Shown here: piece after piece, positions 1-10,108 of the stretch
How positions within the stretch are numbered: position 1 is the first letter of the stretch
Layout: every line of letters begins with the position of its first letter
DNA from: Streptomyces bicolor
GTDB taxonomy: Bacteria; Actinomycetota; Actinomycetes; Streptomycetales; Streptomycetaceae
Direction: 5' to 3'
Length of the DNA stretch: 64,000 bases
NCBI RefSeq assembly: GCF_000719285.1
Contig: NZ_JOFS01000003.1
Span: 216,081-280,080, forward strand
Notes under the pieces: model-generated
Told to the model about the DNA's origin: nothing
What the model saw: the letters and a program-made list of their open reading frames with translations, nothing else
Databases searched by the model: none
Made by a program: the position numbers and the translations under genes

Positions 1-678
1 GCTGCCGCCGTTGTCGTACTGCCAGATGGTCCAGAACTGCCATCCCGCCGGCAGTGATCCCGCGCTGGACGAGTTGTAGCGGGCTATCCACAGTGCGTGA
101 TTCGAGCCGAAGGCGCGGCTGGCGCCCGTGCAGGTGTTCCACCAGTGGGTCGTGGTGTAGATCACCGGGCGACGGCCGGTGAGCCGCTTCACCTCGTTGC
201 TGAAGGACTGGATCCAGTTGACCATCCTGGCCTTGCTGAGCCCGTAGCACTTGTGCTTGCTGTACGGGTTGTACTCGATGTCCAGTGCGGGCGGCAGAGT
301 CCAGCCGTCCGACGTCCATCCGCCGCCGTTGCGCACGAAGTGCTGCGCCTGCGTCTTGCCCGACGACTTGTTCGGCAGCGCGAAGTGGTACGCGCCGCGG
401 ATGAGGCCCGCGTTGCGGGAGCCGTTGTACTGCTGGTTGAAGTACGGGTTGCGGTAGGTGTGGGACTCGGTCGCCTTGACGTAGACGAACCGTGCGCCCT
501 TCGCCTTCGAGCTCTGCCAGTTGACGTTCTTCTGGTGGGAAGAGACGTCGTGGCCCTTGGGCTTGCCGGCTGCCGTCGCCGGGATCTCGGCGAGGGCGGT
601 TCCCCCCAGGGCGAGTGTTGCCACGGATGCCGCTATGAGGCGGGAGCGGTGGCGGGACGGTTTGCGATCACGAGCCAT
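1..678 (-). CDS. Secreted GH25 lysozyme (muramidase), 3' end outside window
   Basis: The gene reads leftward and runs off the window edge, so the C-terminus is missing. ATG at 678-676 follows a purine-rich GGGGGGAAAT stretch. The N-terminus is basic, then hydrophobic and ends near ATAA (about residue 37), which suggests an exported protein. The mature part starts GHDVSSHQ (Asp44), followed by YVKATES (Glu71) and LDIEY (Asp133, Glu135), the acidic residues expected in glycoside hydrolase family 25. Near the edge it reads WQFWTIWQYDNGG, also typical of GH25. The inferred role is cleavage of the MurNAc-GlcNAc bond of peptidoglycan outside the cell. It is divergent from the aldolase gene at 886. 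Confidence 0.92.
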   Translation of the reverse strand, partial: MARDRKPSRHRSRLIAASVATLALGGTALAEIPATAAGKPKGHDVSSHQKNVNWQSSKAKGARFVYVKATESHTYRNPYFNQQYNGSRNAGLIRGAYHFALPNKSSGKTQAQHFVRNGGGWTSDGWTLPPALDIEYNPYSKHKCYGLSKARMVNWIQSFSNEVKRLTGRRPVIYTTTHWWNTCTGASRAFGSNHALWIARYNSSSAGSLPAGWQFWTIWQYDNGGS

Positions 679-885
679 ATTTCCCCCCGGAATGGCGACG
701 TGCACGACAAATCCCCCAGAGATTACTGGAAGGTCATTGAAAGTCGATCGATCTCCGGCCAAGCCTGGGAGAGGGGTGTTCATCCCGGTATGTCACCTTC
801 CGGACGTCTGCCTTCCGCCCTAAAGTGCCCCGGCTCGTGAGCGACTTGAGGGCCGCGTCGTGGTGGCGGCTGGCAGGATCGCCGC

Positions 886-1626
886 ATGGGTGAGGAGCGG
901 CGGGACGAGCGGGGCGTTCGGGAAGCGCGGGATGCGCGGGAGGGCGCACAGGAAGTGGGGGGGTCGTGGGGCAGGAGTGTGCGGCCCGAGGAGGCGGAGG
1001 CATGGGAGGCCCTCGTGGCGACGGCGCGGCGGACCGTCTCCGACGGGCTGGTCGTCGGCACGTCCGGGAACGTCTCGGTGCGGGTCGGTGACACGGTGCT
1101 GGTCACGCCGTCGGGGGTGCCGTACGACCGGCTGACGCCGGAGGATGTGACGGGGGTCGACCTGGACGGCGGGCGGGTGCTGGGGTCGCTGGTGCCGACG
1201 AGTGAGCTGCCCATGCATCTCGCCGTCTACCGGGCCACGGATGCCGGCGCCGTCGTGCACACGCACGCGGTCCACGCGACGGCCGTCTCGACTCTCGTCC
1301 CCGGGCTTCCGTTGATCCACTACATGGCCGCCGCCCTCGGAGGCCCTGTCCGGGTTGCCCCCTATGCGACGTACGGCACCCAGGAGTTGGCCGAGAACAT
1401 GCTCCGTGCGCTCACCGACCGCACCGCCTGTCTCCTCCAGAACCACGGCACGATCAGCTACGGCACCACCCTGGACCAGGCCTACGACCGCACGGCCCAA
1501 CTGGAGTGGATGTGCCGCCTGTGGCTCACGGCCGCCTCAGTGCCGGGACTCTCGCCGACGCTGCTCTCGGAGGGGCAGGTGGCGGAGGCGGGGGAGCGGT
1601 TGCGGGGGTATGGGCAGCGGGGGTGA
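886..1626 (+). CDS. Class II aldolase/adducin family protein (L-fuculose-phosphate aldolase-like)
   Basis: This 246-residue protein carries a class II aldolase core from about residue 40. It has SDGLVVGTSGNVSVR (phosphate-binding GNxS region), VTPSGVPYD, the zinc ligands in VVHTHAVHAT and a later His in LLQNHGT. The family cleaves or epimerises sugar phosphates with a divalent metal; the substrate cannot be read from the sequence. The N-terminal ~35 residues are charged and low-complexity, so the true start may lie downstream, for example at the GTG just before RPEEAEAW near 979. It is a single gene between divergent GH25 and a downstream hydrolase with no overlap. Confidence 0.85.
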   Translation: MGEERRDERGVREARDAREGAQEVGGSWGRSVRPEEAEAWEALVATARRTVSDGLVVGTSGNVSVRVGDTVLVTPSGVPYDRLTPEDVTGVDLDGGRVLGSLVPTSELPMHLAVYRATDAGAVVHTHAVHATAVSTLVPGLPLIHYMAAALGGPVRVAPYATYGTQELAENMLRALTDRTACLLQNHGTISYGTTLDQAYDRTAQLEWMCRLWLTAASVPGLSPTLLSEGQVAEAGERLRGYGQRG

Positions 1627-1782
1627 CGGTTGCTTCCGGCGGTCGGGCGGGGAGGCGGTCGTCGGTCAGGGGCGCTGGCGCCTCCAGGCGCCGGCCCGCG
1701 CCTTTCGGCCCGTCCGGAAGGGGCCTCACCCCGACCCGTCCTCCCACTGGCCGCTCGCCCCGTCCGCCCGGACACTGGACAC

Positions 1783-2910
1783 GTGCGCACTGTCAAAGCG
1801 ACGGCCGCCGCCGTCACCGTGGCCCTGGCCGCCGGCGCCGCGAGCGTCGCGGCCGGCCGGATCGCCAGTGGCGCCGCACTGACGGCGCCCCCCGGCCGGC
1901 CCCTGCCCACCGAACCCCGGCTCACCGTGCACGCCACGGCAGCCGGCCAGATCGCGCTCACCCGCGACCTCGCCTCCCTGCGCCCCGGCACCTACGGCCT
2001 CTCCGGCGACGGCTCCCACGCGGTCGTCGGCCCCGTCATCGTCACGGCGAACCACTCCGCCGACACCGTCGTACGCCGCCTGGAACGCGTCACCCACGGC
2101 ACCCTCCGCCCCGGCGACAGCGTCTGGCTCACCCCGAACGTGTACGTCGGCAACCCGAGCGCCGCCCTCGGCCTCGACCACGCCGACGTCGACGTCCCCG
2201 GCGAACTCGGCTCCCTGCCCGCCTGGTTCGTCCCCGGCAGCCGGGACACCTGGGTCATCGCGGTGCACGGCCTCGGCACCACCCGCGAACACGCCATGAA
2301 CGTCATGCGGTTCCTCAGCGGCCGCCACTTCCCGGTCCTCGCCCTCTCCTACCGCGGCGACCTCGGCGCGCCCCGCCCGCCGGACGGCCTGAACCACCTC
2401 GGCGAGACCGAGTGGCGTGACCTGGACGCGGCGATGCGCTACGCCGTGCGGTACGGCGCCAAGCAGTTCGTCCTCCTCGGCTGGTCCACCGGCGCGACCA
2501 TGGCGCTGCGTGCCGCCGCGCACTCGGGGCTGCGCGACCGTGTCTCCGGCCTCGTCCTCGACTCCCCGGTGCTCAGATGGGAGGCCACACTGCGCGCCCT
2601 CGCCAAGGCCCGCCACACGCCGAGCGCGCTGCTGCCGCTCGCGGTGCGCGCGGCGCAGGGCCGCACGGGCCTGGACATCGACCGCGCCGCCGGCGACGGC
2701 GCGCCCGACCGCCTCAGGGTGCCGACCCTTCTCTTCCACGGCCCCGGCGACAGGGTGGCCCCCTGGACCCTCTCCCGTCGCCTGGCCGACGCCCAGCCCA
2801 ACCTGGTCGCCCTCCACACGGTCCGGAACGCCCCCCATGCCGCCATGTGGAACGCCGACCCCGAGGCCTACGAAGAGGCCCTGCGCCGCTTCATGACGCC
2901 GCTCATGTGA
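1783..2910 (+). CDS. Alpha/beta hydrolase with N-terminal export/anchor segment
   Basis: I place the start at GTG 1783 because the open frame upstream (from 1630) is low-complexity Arg/Pro/Gly, whereas from 1783 it gives a basic start and a hydrophobic Ala/Val segment, i.e. a signal peptide or membrane anchor. The catalytic triad is visible: nucleophile elbow GWSTG (Ser about 235), Asp in HGPGDRVAP (about 323) and His in NAPHAAMWN (about 352). AVHGLGTTREH provides the oxyanion-hole HG motif. It resembles membrane-anchored actinobacterial alpha/beta hydrolases of unknown substrate. It is about 375 residues and intact. Confidence 0.85.
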   Translation: MRTVKATAAAVTVALAAGAASVAAGRIASGAALTAPPGRPLPTEPRLTVHATAAGQIALTRDLASLRPGTYGLSGDGSHAVVGPVIVTANHSADTVVRRLERVTHGTLRPGDSVWLTPNVYVGNPSAALGLDHADVDVPGELGSLPAWFVPGSRDTWVIAVHGLGTTREHAMNVMRFLSGRHFPVLALSYRGDLGAPRPPDGLNHLGETEWRDLDAAMRYAVRYGAKQFVLLGWSTGATMALRAAAHSGLRDRVSGLVLDSPVLRWEATLRALAKARHTPSALLPLAVRAAQGRTGLDIDRAAGDGAPDRLRVPTLLFHGPGDRVAPWTLSRRLADAQPNLVALHTVRNAPHAAMWNADPEAYEEALRRFMTPLM

Positions 2911-3071
2911 CACCGCCCTCCCGTACCGGTCCCACAGGTTCCGTTTAACCCCGTACCACTGGCCTGTTATCGGCCCCTTTCCGCCCGCCGGGCCCCGTGC
3001 GTTGGCCATCCCCGTCGCCCCTCGTGGCGTTCCGTTTGGGTTTTCGGACCGTCAACCGGAAGACTGCACCC

Positions 3072-4487
3072 GTGACGTCCCGTATCCCGCGCGACTCCAG
3101 GCTTCGACTCGTCCGCCCGCGACCCCTGGCCGCCGCCCCCCGAGCCGTGAACCAGCGACGCCCACGGCGCCCCGTTCCCCGCCCTCCGGAGGGCACACCG
3201 GCCCAGGCCGAGCTGGCCAGAATGGCTCGCTCCGTTCTGGCCGCCGCAGCCCGCGTCGCCCACTGGGCCGACGCCGCCCTGCGTCACGGCCGCGACGGTG
3301 CGGGCTCCGACGGCAAGGGCACCCTCTCCGACGCGACCGCCGAACGGGCGGCGAGCGACCTGGGCCTGACCGTGGCTCAGGTGCGCGCCGACTGGGACAC
3401 CGCGCGGCTCGCCGGTCTCGTGGAGGTGCACGGCGACACCGCCCGGCCCGGCTGGCGGCTGCGCGCCTGGAACCGCGACGACAGTGCCGTCCTGCGTGGC
3501 TGGGTCGCCCTCTTCGACGCCTGGTCGCTCGCGCACCCGGATCCCGACCGGCATGAGCACGGCGCCGTCTCCGACGTCGTGTCCGCCATGCCCCAAGTGC
3601 TCTCCTTCCTCCAACTGTCCGCCGGGCCCGTCCCCGTCGAGCAGCTCCTGGACCTGCTGGAGCAGCGCGTAACCGAACTGCGCACCGAGAGGTGTGAGAT
3701 CCCCTACGGTCCGCAGCCCGAGCCGGTCGCCGACCCCGCGGCCGCCGCTGCCGCCGCCGCGGACACGCCCCTCGCCCCGCTCCTCGACTGGGCCCTGCAC
3801 GCCCTCGCCTCCGTCGGCGCCCTCACCTACGGCGACGGACAGGCCACCCTCACTCCGCTCGGCAACTGGGCGGTCTGGGTCAAGCTGGAGCAGATCTGCG
3901 TCGCCGCCCAGAGCCCCGCCGGGAACATCGAGCAGGCGGCCGAGGACATGCTCCGCGGCTGCGCCCAGCTCCGCCCCAACGCCGCACGCGACGAGTACCG
4001 CGCCTGGCTCGCCGCCCGCCCCGTCGGCAGCGCCGTCACCGAACTCCTGGGCGCCGCCCGTGGCGAGGACGCCCTCCTGCGCGGCCTCGCCTTCGAGGCG
4101 CTGCGCGTCGTCGGCGCCCCCGCCGAGCCCGACGTACGCGCCGTCGTCGACGAGCCGGCCCTGCGGCCGTACGCCCTCCTCTGGCTCGCCGAGCACGAGG
4201 GCGTCGACCCGGAGGACGCCCACGAGGTGCTGACCCGGGAAGAGGCCACCTGGCTGTGGGTCGACACCGCCGCCGCCGTCGCCGATCACGGCGAGTCCCC
4301 CATGCTCGTACGGCACCTGGAGTCCGCGCTCCAGCCGACCGTGCCCGCGCTGCTCGACGAGGTGCGTGCCGTCGGGCATCCCCGCACCGTGCAGGTCCTG
4401 GTCGCGCTCGCCGCCGCGCACCCCGATCCCGCCCTCGCGAAGGTCGTGCGCCGCGCCGCCTTCCAGGTGCACACCGGGGGGAGTTGA
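3072..4487 (+). CDS. Conserved hypothetical helical protein, possibly with HEAT-like repeats
   Basis: I do not recognise a named family. The frame opens at 2997, but GTG 3072 is a better start because what precedes it looks like non-coding leader. After an Arg/Pro-rich N-terminus (about 35 residues) the protein is rich in Ala, Leu, Glu and Asp. It has a segment resembling a winged-helix or plant-homeobox-like unit (SDATAERAASDLGLTVAQV, then LVEVHGD). Its C-terminal half has repeated amphipathic helices ending AVGHPRTVQVLVALAAAHPD, which look like HEAT or armadillo units. No catalytic motif is visible. It converges with the VOC gene, whose stop is 13 nt away. Confidence 0.7.
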   Translation: MTSRIPRDSRLRLVRPRPLAAAPRAVNQRRPRRPVPRPPEGTPAQAELARMARSVLAAAARVAHWADAALRHGRDGAGSDGKGTLSDATAERAASDLGLTVAQVRADWDTARLAGLVEVHGDTARPGWRLRAWNRDDSAVLRGWVALFDAWSLAHPDPDRHEHGAVSDVVSAMPQVLSFLQLSAGPVPVEQLLDLLEQRVTELRTERCEIPYGPQPEPVADPAAAAAAAADTPLAPLLDWALHALASVGALTYGDGQATLTPLGNWAVWVKLEQICVAAQSPAGNIEQAAEDMLRGCAQLRPNAARDEYRAWLAARPVGSAVTELLGAARGEDALLRGLAFEALRVVGAPAEPDVRAVVDEPALRPYALLWLAEHEGVDPEDAHEVLTREEATWLWVDTAAAVADHGESPMLVRHLESALQPTVPALLDEVRAVGHPRTVQVLVALAAAHPDPALAKVVRRAAFQVHTGGS

Positions 4488-4500
4488 GCCGGGGCGGCGC

Positions 4501-4914
4501 TCAGCCCGCTATCGCGGGGGCGTAGGTGCCGAAGCTCCACACATTGCCCCCGATGTCCCGGGCCATGTAGTCCCGTGAGCCGTAGTCCTGGTCCGTCGGG
4601 GGCATCAGGATCTCCGCGCCGTGCTCCACGGCCCGCCGGTGGTGTGCGTCGACGTCGTCCACGACGACGTACACGCCGGTCGGCCCCGCGTCCTTCATCA
4701 GCTTGTCGTAGGCGCTGCCGGTGCCTGTCGAGCCGAGCATCACCGCGCCGTTGCCCTGCACCAGTTCGGCGTGCGCGATCTTGCCGTCCTCGGTCTCGTA
4801 CACCGCCAGCTCCGTGAACCCGAAGGCCTCCGTGAGCTGCTTGATCGCCGCCTTCGCGTCCGCGTAGTGCAGCGTCGGGTAGATGCTCGGACGCCCACTG
4901 CCCATGCCTGCCAT
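4501..4914 (-). CDS. VOC (glyoxalase/bleomycin resistance) superfamily protein
   Basis: A 137-residue single-domain protein. The start ATG 4914 is preceded by AAAGGGGTG. It begins PSIYPTLHYADAKAAIKQLTEAFGF and ends QDYGSRDYMARDIGGNVWSFGTYAP. The beta-alpha-beta-beta-beta repeat, with HAELVQGNGAVMLG and the C-terminal YGSRDYMARDPxGN-like signature, places it in the vicinal oxygen chelate fold close to PhnB/YdeM-like proteins. Metal ligands are not obvious, so I infer ligand binding rather than a specific enzyme. The upstream stretch (4915-5218, about 300 nt) has no convincing gene and separates it from the divergent propeller gene. Confidence 0.85.
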   Translation of the reverse strand: MAGMGSGRPSIYPTLHYADAKAAIKQLTEAFGFTELAVYETEDGKIAHAELVQGNGAVMLGSTGTGSAYDKLMKDAGPTGVYVVVDDVDAHHRRAVEHGAEILMPPTDQDYGSRDYMARDIGGNVWSFGTYAPAIAG

Positions 4915-5218
4915 GCCGATCACCCCTTTGTGATCCGTCGCCGATCCGAAGCCGTGATCGGTCCACGTGGTCCATCGCGTCGACTGCCGGAATTCCGATC
5001 CGCTGCCAGTCTCGCAGCGACCACTGACAACGGCCCGCCGGCCGGGACACCGGGCCGGGCGGAGAGCCGAACGAGGGGAGACCCACGCCGACTCGCCGTG
5101 TCCCGACGGCATCTGCGGCCGCTCGCCCCGGACATGGCTACGCTCTGCGCCTGATTCGTCGGAAGCGGATGCCGGGACGGGCCGAAAAGGCCCCGGGACG
5201 GGTTTCGAGGGGGCGCTG

Positions 5219-6102
5219 GTGGGTCGTTCCGAGGCACCCGGGGTCCGTGCCCCCGACCGGCTCCGCGTTCCCGTGCAACTCCGCGTTCCCGTGCGTCTTC
5301 GCGCTCCCAGCCGCACCCGCACCCGTCGCCGACTGCGCGCCCTCCTGACCCCCGCCCTGCTCCTCCTCCTGGCACCCCCACTCCTCACCGCCGCCCACCA
5401 CGCCCGCCCGACCCCCTACGGCGACCACCTCACCACCCACGCGAGCGTCCACTCGCACGCGCACCACGCCACCACCGCACAGGCCACCACCCCGCACGCC
5501 CCACCCCCGCAACAGCCGCCGACGCCCCACCTCCGTACGACCCCCACAGCCATCGAGGCCTACGACCCCCGTACCGGCACACCCCACTGGCGCTACACCC
5601 GGGAAGGCCGCCGCCCCCTCACCTCACTCCCCCTCACCTCGCCCCACGCGCGCGTAGACGTGATCACCCTCTGGGACGACGGCATGGTCACCGACACCGA
5701 CGGCCGTACCGTCCGCTGGCACCGAGCCCTCCCCGCGGCCCGCGACTGGCTGGCCGCCCACGGCGGCGCCGGTGTCCTGCGCCCCCTCGGCCGCGGCATG
5801 CTCGCGGTCGTGACACCGCGCCGCGTCTTTGCGTACCGGATCGCCGACGGCGACCTGCGCTGGGTGCTGCCCGCGCGCGAGGGCTGTGCCTTCGAGCCCG
5901 CACGTGCCGAACATCACGGCGAGGTGCTTCTCCTGGCCCAGCCGTGCCCCCGAGCGGCCTGGACCGCCAGCTCATCGCCCTGGACGACCTGGGACGGATC
6001 GCCCCGCACCGCCGGCCGCTCGGCAACGAAGTCCGCGAGGAGGGCGCTGAGCGGCTCCCCGAACACGTGAACCCAGAAAAAGTGGTTGCACGGCCCCGTT
6101 AG
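5219..6102 (+). pseudogene. PQQ-type beta-propeller membrane-anchored protein, apparently frameshifted
   Basis: The likely start is GTG 5219 behind CGAGGGGG, or GTG 5291. A basic N-terminus and the Leu-rich TM segment LLTPALLLLLAPPLL precede a His/Thr/Pro linker and then propeller repeats: IEAYDPRTGTPHWRYT and VFAYRIADGDLRWVLP. The annotated frame loses sense after LLLAQPCP and stops at 6070. The adjacent frame continues GLDRQLIALDDLGRIAP and on to a stop at 6100-6102. Restoring one C in the C5 run at 5947-5951 joins both halves into one protein. This may be a real lesion or a sequencing error. It ends 10 nt before the mini-ORF of the ABC-F gene. Confidence 0.6.
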
Positions 6103-6112
6103 ACTGGCCCTC
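6100..6112 (+). promoter_or_regulatory. -10 box TAGACT for a leaderless transcript
   Basis: TAGACT at 6100-6105 fits TANNNT and lies exactly 7 nt before ATG 6113. Initiation at that A would give a leaderless mini-ORF. I see no good -35 hexamer at 17-18 nt. The box overlaps the stop of the frame-corrected propeller gene. Confidence 0.5.
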
Positions 6113-6136
6113 ATGGCCATTCTCCTCGCGCATTAG
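6113..6136 (+). CDS. Seven-residue leader peptide ORF (MAILLAH) ahead of ABC-F gene
   Basis: ATG GCC ATT CTC CTC GCG CAT TAG encodes MAILLAH. It sits 60 nt before the ABC-F start with an ideal leaderless -10 element upstream and no ribosome binding site. ABC-F antibiotic-response genes in actinomycetes and firmicutes are often controlled by translation of short leader ORFs, so I infer a ribosome-stalling or attenuation role. The short hydrophobic peptide could also be incidental. Confidence 0.5.
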   Translation: MAILLAH

Positions 6137-6195
6137 ACGGCGGGAACGTCCTCAGCCGCCCATCCCGCCACCAACCCCCGCCCTGGAGTCTGTCC

Positions 6196-7794
<1,599 letters not shown>

Positions 7795-7802
7795 TCGAAT
7801 GC

Positions 7803-7842
7803 GTGATCACCGGCGTATGGATCATTCGGCCCATCGGTGATC
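7803..7842. terminator. Weak inverted repeat after the ABC-F gene
   Basis: GATCACCG and CGGTGATC form an 8-bp perfect inverted repeat with a loop of about 22 nt just past the ABC-F stop. It is weak as a terminator because the loop is long and there is no T-run. Confidence 0.3.
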
Positions 7843-7893
7843 CATCATCTGTGTGAGATCTCCTCGTACCGAGGTGTGTACTACATCAATTTC

Positions 7894-7928
7894 ACGGCCG
7901 AGTCCTTTATCGACAAGGGCTCGGCCGT
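7894..7928. terminator. 14-bp stem-loop in the gap 7795-8129
   Basis: ACGGCCGAGTCCTT pairs with AAGGGCTCGGCCGT (one G-T wobble) around a 7-nt loop. It is the main structure in the 335-nt gap between the ABC-F and HTH genes and probably ends the ABC-F transcript. No gene was found in the gap. Confidence 0.6.
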
Positions 7929-8129
7929 CGCGCGTCCCTGACCTGGCCATTCGCGAAAGAACCCGTTCGGCCGTACGGACACCACTCAGCGGAATTACAG
8001 ATTCCGCATGTGGGGATGTGCTCCTGTCGTCAAAACCTTGTCTCACGGACCTTGCCGAATGGGTGGCCATGAAGGCCCGGAGGGGTGATCATGAGGAGAC
8101 CAGAGCGCACTTCCCATGAGGAGGCACGG

Positions 8130-8351
8130 GTGGCCGAGACTCTGAAGAAGGGCAGCCGGGTAACCGGCGCCGCGCGCGACAAGCTCGCGGCAGACCTGAA
8201 GAAGAAGTACGACTCCGGTGCGAGCATTCGGGCGCTGGCCGAGGAAACCGGCCGCTCGTATGGCTTCGTTCACCGGATGCTCAGCGAATCGGGCGTCACG
8301 CTCCGTGGGCGTGGCGGGGCGACGCGGGGCAAGAAGGCCGCTTCGTCCTGA
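8130..8351 (+). CDS. Small helix-turn-helix protein
   Basis: The start GTG 8130 is set by a strong GAGGAGG site (8118-8124) 5 nt upstream; the frame open from 8085 is leader. The 73-residue product is basic. KYDSGASIRALAEETGRSYGFVHRMLSESGVTLRGRGG reads as a resolvase/Hin-like HTH with recognition helix SYGFVHRMLSES, followed by a Lys/Arg/Gly tail. This type is conserved in actinomycetes as a stand-alone putative DNA-binding protein. The target is unknown. A terminator-like hairpin follows. Confidence 0.85.
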   Translation: MAETLKKGSRVTGAARDKLAADLKKKYDSGASIRALAEETGRSYGFVHRMLSESGVTLRGRGGATRGKKAASS

Positions 8352-8381
8352 GCCCGGGCGGCCCATCGGCTTCGATGGTGG

Positions 8382-8413
8382 CCACCCGGTCGGTCGGCTG
8401 ACTGGCCGGGTGG
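8382..8413. terminator. Stem-loop after the HTH gene
   Basis: CCACCCGG and CCGGGTGG pair perfectly (8 bp) around a 16-nt loop, 30 nt after the HTH stop. There is no T-run, as is common for Streptomyces terminators. Confidence 0.5.
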
Positions 8414-8482
8414 TTACTGTGCAGTCACTTAGTGGGTGCCCTCCGGGCATCCCGTGATGACCGCACGCATCGGAGGCACCCC

Positions 8483-9286
8483 ATGGCTTCGTCCGACCAG
8501 GAACTCGCTCCCCTGCTCGACAAGAACGGCGTACGGCTCACCGTCGACGGCGCGATCGCCACGGTGACGCTGACGAACCCGGCCAAGCGCAACGCGCAGA
8601 GCCCCGCCATGTGGCGGACGCTCGCCGAGGCCGGGCGGGCCGTGCCGGGCAGTGTGCGGGTCGTCGTGCTGCGCGGTGAGGGCAAGTCCTTCTCCGCCGG
8701 GCTCGACCGGCAGATGTTCACGCCCGAGGGGATCGAGGGCGAGCCCTCCTTCATCGACCTCGCGCGCAGCAGCGACGGTGAACTCGACGCTGCCATCGCC
8801 GAGTTCCAGGAGGGCTTCACCTGGTGGCGGCGCAACGACATCGTGTCCATCGCCGCCGTCCAGGGCCATGCCATCGGGGCGGGCTTCCAGCTCGCGCTCG
8901 CCTGTGATGTGCGCGTCGTCGCCGACGACGTGCAGTTCGCCATGCGTGAGACCAGCCTCGGGCTGGTGCCGGACCTGACGGGTACGCATCCGCTGGTCGG
9001 GCTGGTCGGTTACGGCCGTGCGCTGGAGATCTGCGTGACCGGGCGGTTCGTGTCGGCCGAGGAGGCCGTGAGCAGCGGGCTCGCCAACCTCGCGGTGCCC
9101 GCCGAGCAGCTCGACGACGCCGTACGGGATCTGGCGGGGGCCATCGTGGCCGCGCCGCGGGATGCCGTGATCGAGACCAAGGCGCTGATTCGTGGTGCCG
9201 TGGATCGTACCTACGACGAGCAGCGCGGTGCCGAGCGTGCTGCGCAGGCGCGGCGGCTGCGGGACCTGGCCGGTCTCGGCGAATGA
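8483..9286 (+). CDS. Enoyl-CoA hydratase/isomerase family protein
   Basis: The start ATG 8483 has GGAGG 7 nt upstream. The 267-residue crotonase-fold protein has VTLTNPAKRNAQS (N-terminal substrate loop), GEGKSFSAGLDRQMF (first oxyanion-hole region) and AAVQGHAIGAGFQLALACDVRVVADD (second oxyanion-hole and helix), then ETSLGLVPDLTG. The second catalytic Glu region reads SLGLVPDL, so it may be an isomerase or hydratase with altered chemistry; the exact reaction is not assignable. A role in CoA-ester (fatty acid or amino acid) catabolism is inferred. It converges with the Asp23-cluster gene 12 nt downstream. Confidence 0.9.
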   Translation: MASSDQELAPLLDKNGVRLTVDGAIATVTLTNPAKRNAQSPAMWRTLAEAGRAVPGSVRVVVLRGEGKSFSAGLDRQMFTPEGIEGEPSFIDLARSSDGELDAAIAEFQEGFTWWRRNDIVSIAAVQGHAIGAGFQLALACDVRVVADDVQFAMRETSLGLVPDLTGTHPLVGLVGYGRALEICVTGRFVSAEEAVSSGLANLAVPAEQLDDAVRDLAGAIVAAPRDAVIETKALIRGAVDRTYDEQRGAERAAQARRLRDLAGLGE

Positions 9287-9298
9287 GCCGCGCGGCGA

Positions 9299-10021
9299 TC
9301 AGCCGACGGCCGTGATCAGCACGGCCACCGTCGGGTGATCGGCCGACGCCTGTGCCACTTTCTTGCGGACCTCCCGGGCCACGTCCACGGCCCGGTGGTC
9401 CGCCCGCACCGCGATCTCCACGCGCACGTGCCGGTGCGGCAGGGCGGCCTCGTCCTGCCGTTCCTCGATGTGCACCGCACGGCCCAGCCCGCCCAGGGTG
9501 CCCGTCATCCGGATCACCCCGGGGACCGCGAGGGCCACGGCCGCGATGCGCTCCTCGTCGGGGCTGCCGGGCTCCGCGGCCCGCGCCGGCTCGGGCTGCC
9601 GCACCGGAGCGGGCTGCGCGTCCTCGTCGAGCAAGGCCGTCACGCGCAGGTCCACGTCGGTCACCGTCAGGCCGAGACGTTCCGTCGCCGCGGTGGCCAG
9701 CAGGGCGCGCAGCCGTTCCGCCGTCGCCGGCAGCGGCTCGCTCGCCGTCGTCGCGAAGTCCGCCGTCACCCGGAGCGGCCCGGGCGGAAGGGCGCTCGGC
9801 GGGGGCGGTACGGCGGCCTCGTGCGTGTCCTCCGGATCTGTGAGCGCGATCCGGAGCCCACCCAGCCGTACCCCGCGCATCTCCTCAGCCGCGCGCCGCA
9901 ACACCGCCTCGGCCGCCCGCTCGGAGATCCACGCGCCGTCGTGCGCGCCGCCCAGGGGCAGGAGTCTGCCCAGCCCCAGTTGCTGCCGGACTGTCTGCGT
10001 CCACCGCTCCGCCGTCGTCAT
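9299..10021 (-). CDS. Hypothetical protein linked to the Asp23 cluster
   Basis: The start ATG 10021 has GGAGGA immediately upstream. The 240-residue product has a central Pro-rich linker (PPPPSALPPGPLR). Its C-terminal part, AVALAVPGVIRMTGTLGGLGRAVHIEE..HRHVRVEIAVRADHRAVDVAREVRKKVAQ, looks like an Asp23/Gls24 half-domain: the VPGV turn and VRVEIAV strand are shared with the neighbours. It is divergent from the Asp23 gene at 10109, consistent with a common stress regulon. No enzyme motifs are seen. Confidence 0.75.
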   Translation of the reverse strand: MTTAERWTQTVRQQLGLGRLLPLGGAHDGAWISERAAEAVLRRAAEEMRGVRLGGLRIALTDPEDTHEAAVPPPPSALPPGPLRVTADFATTASEPLPATAERLRALLATAATERLGLTVTDVDLRVTALLDEDAQPAPVRQPEPARAAEPGSPDEERIAAVALAVPGVIRMTGTLGGLGRAVHIEERQDEAALPHRHVRVEIAVRADHRAVDVAREVRKKVAQASADHPTVAVLITAVG

Positions 10022-10108
10022 TCCTCCAGCCTGCCCCATCCCTGGCGCGCAATGGCGTAACCGTGCTTACCGTGGTCATGGGACGACAATCGAAAAGGAC
10101 GAACGGCC

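Noticed and set aside
1726..3009. Long minus-strand open frame opposite the alpha/beta hydrolase
   Set aside because: Gly/Val/Glu-rich shadow of the plus-strand gene, with no family motif.
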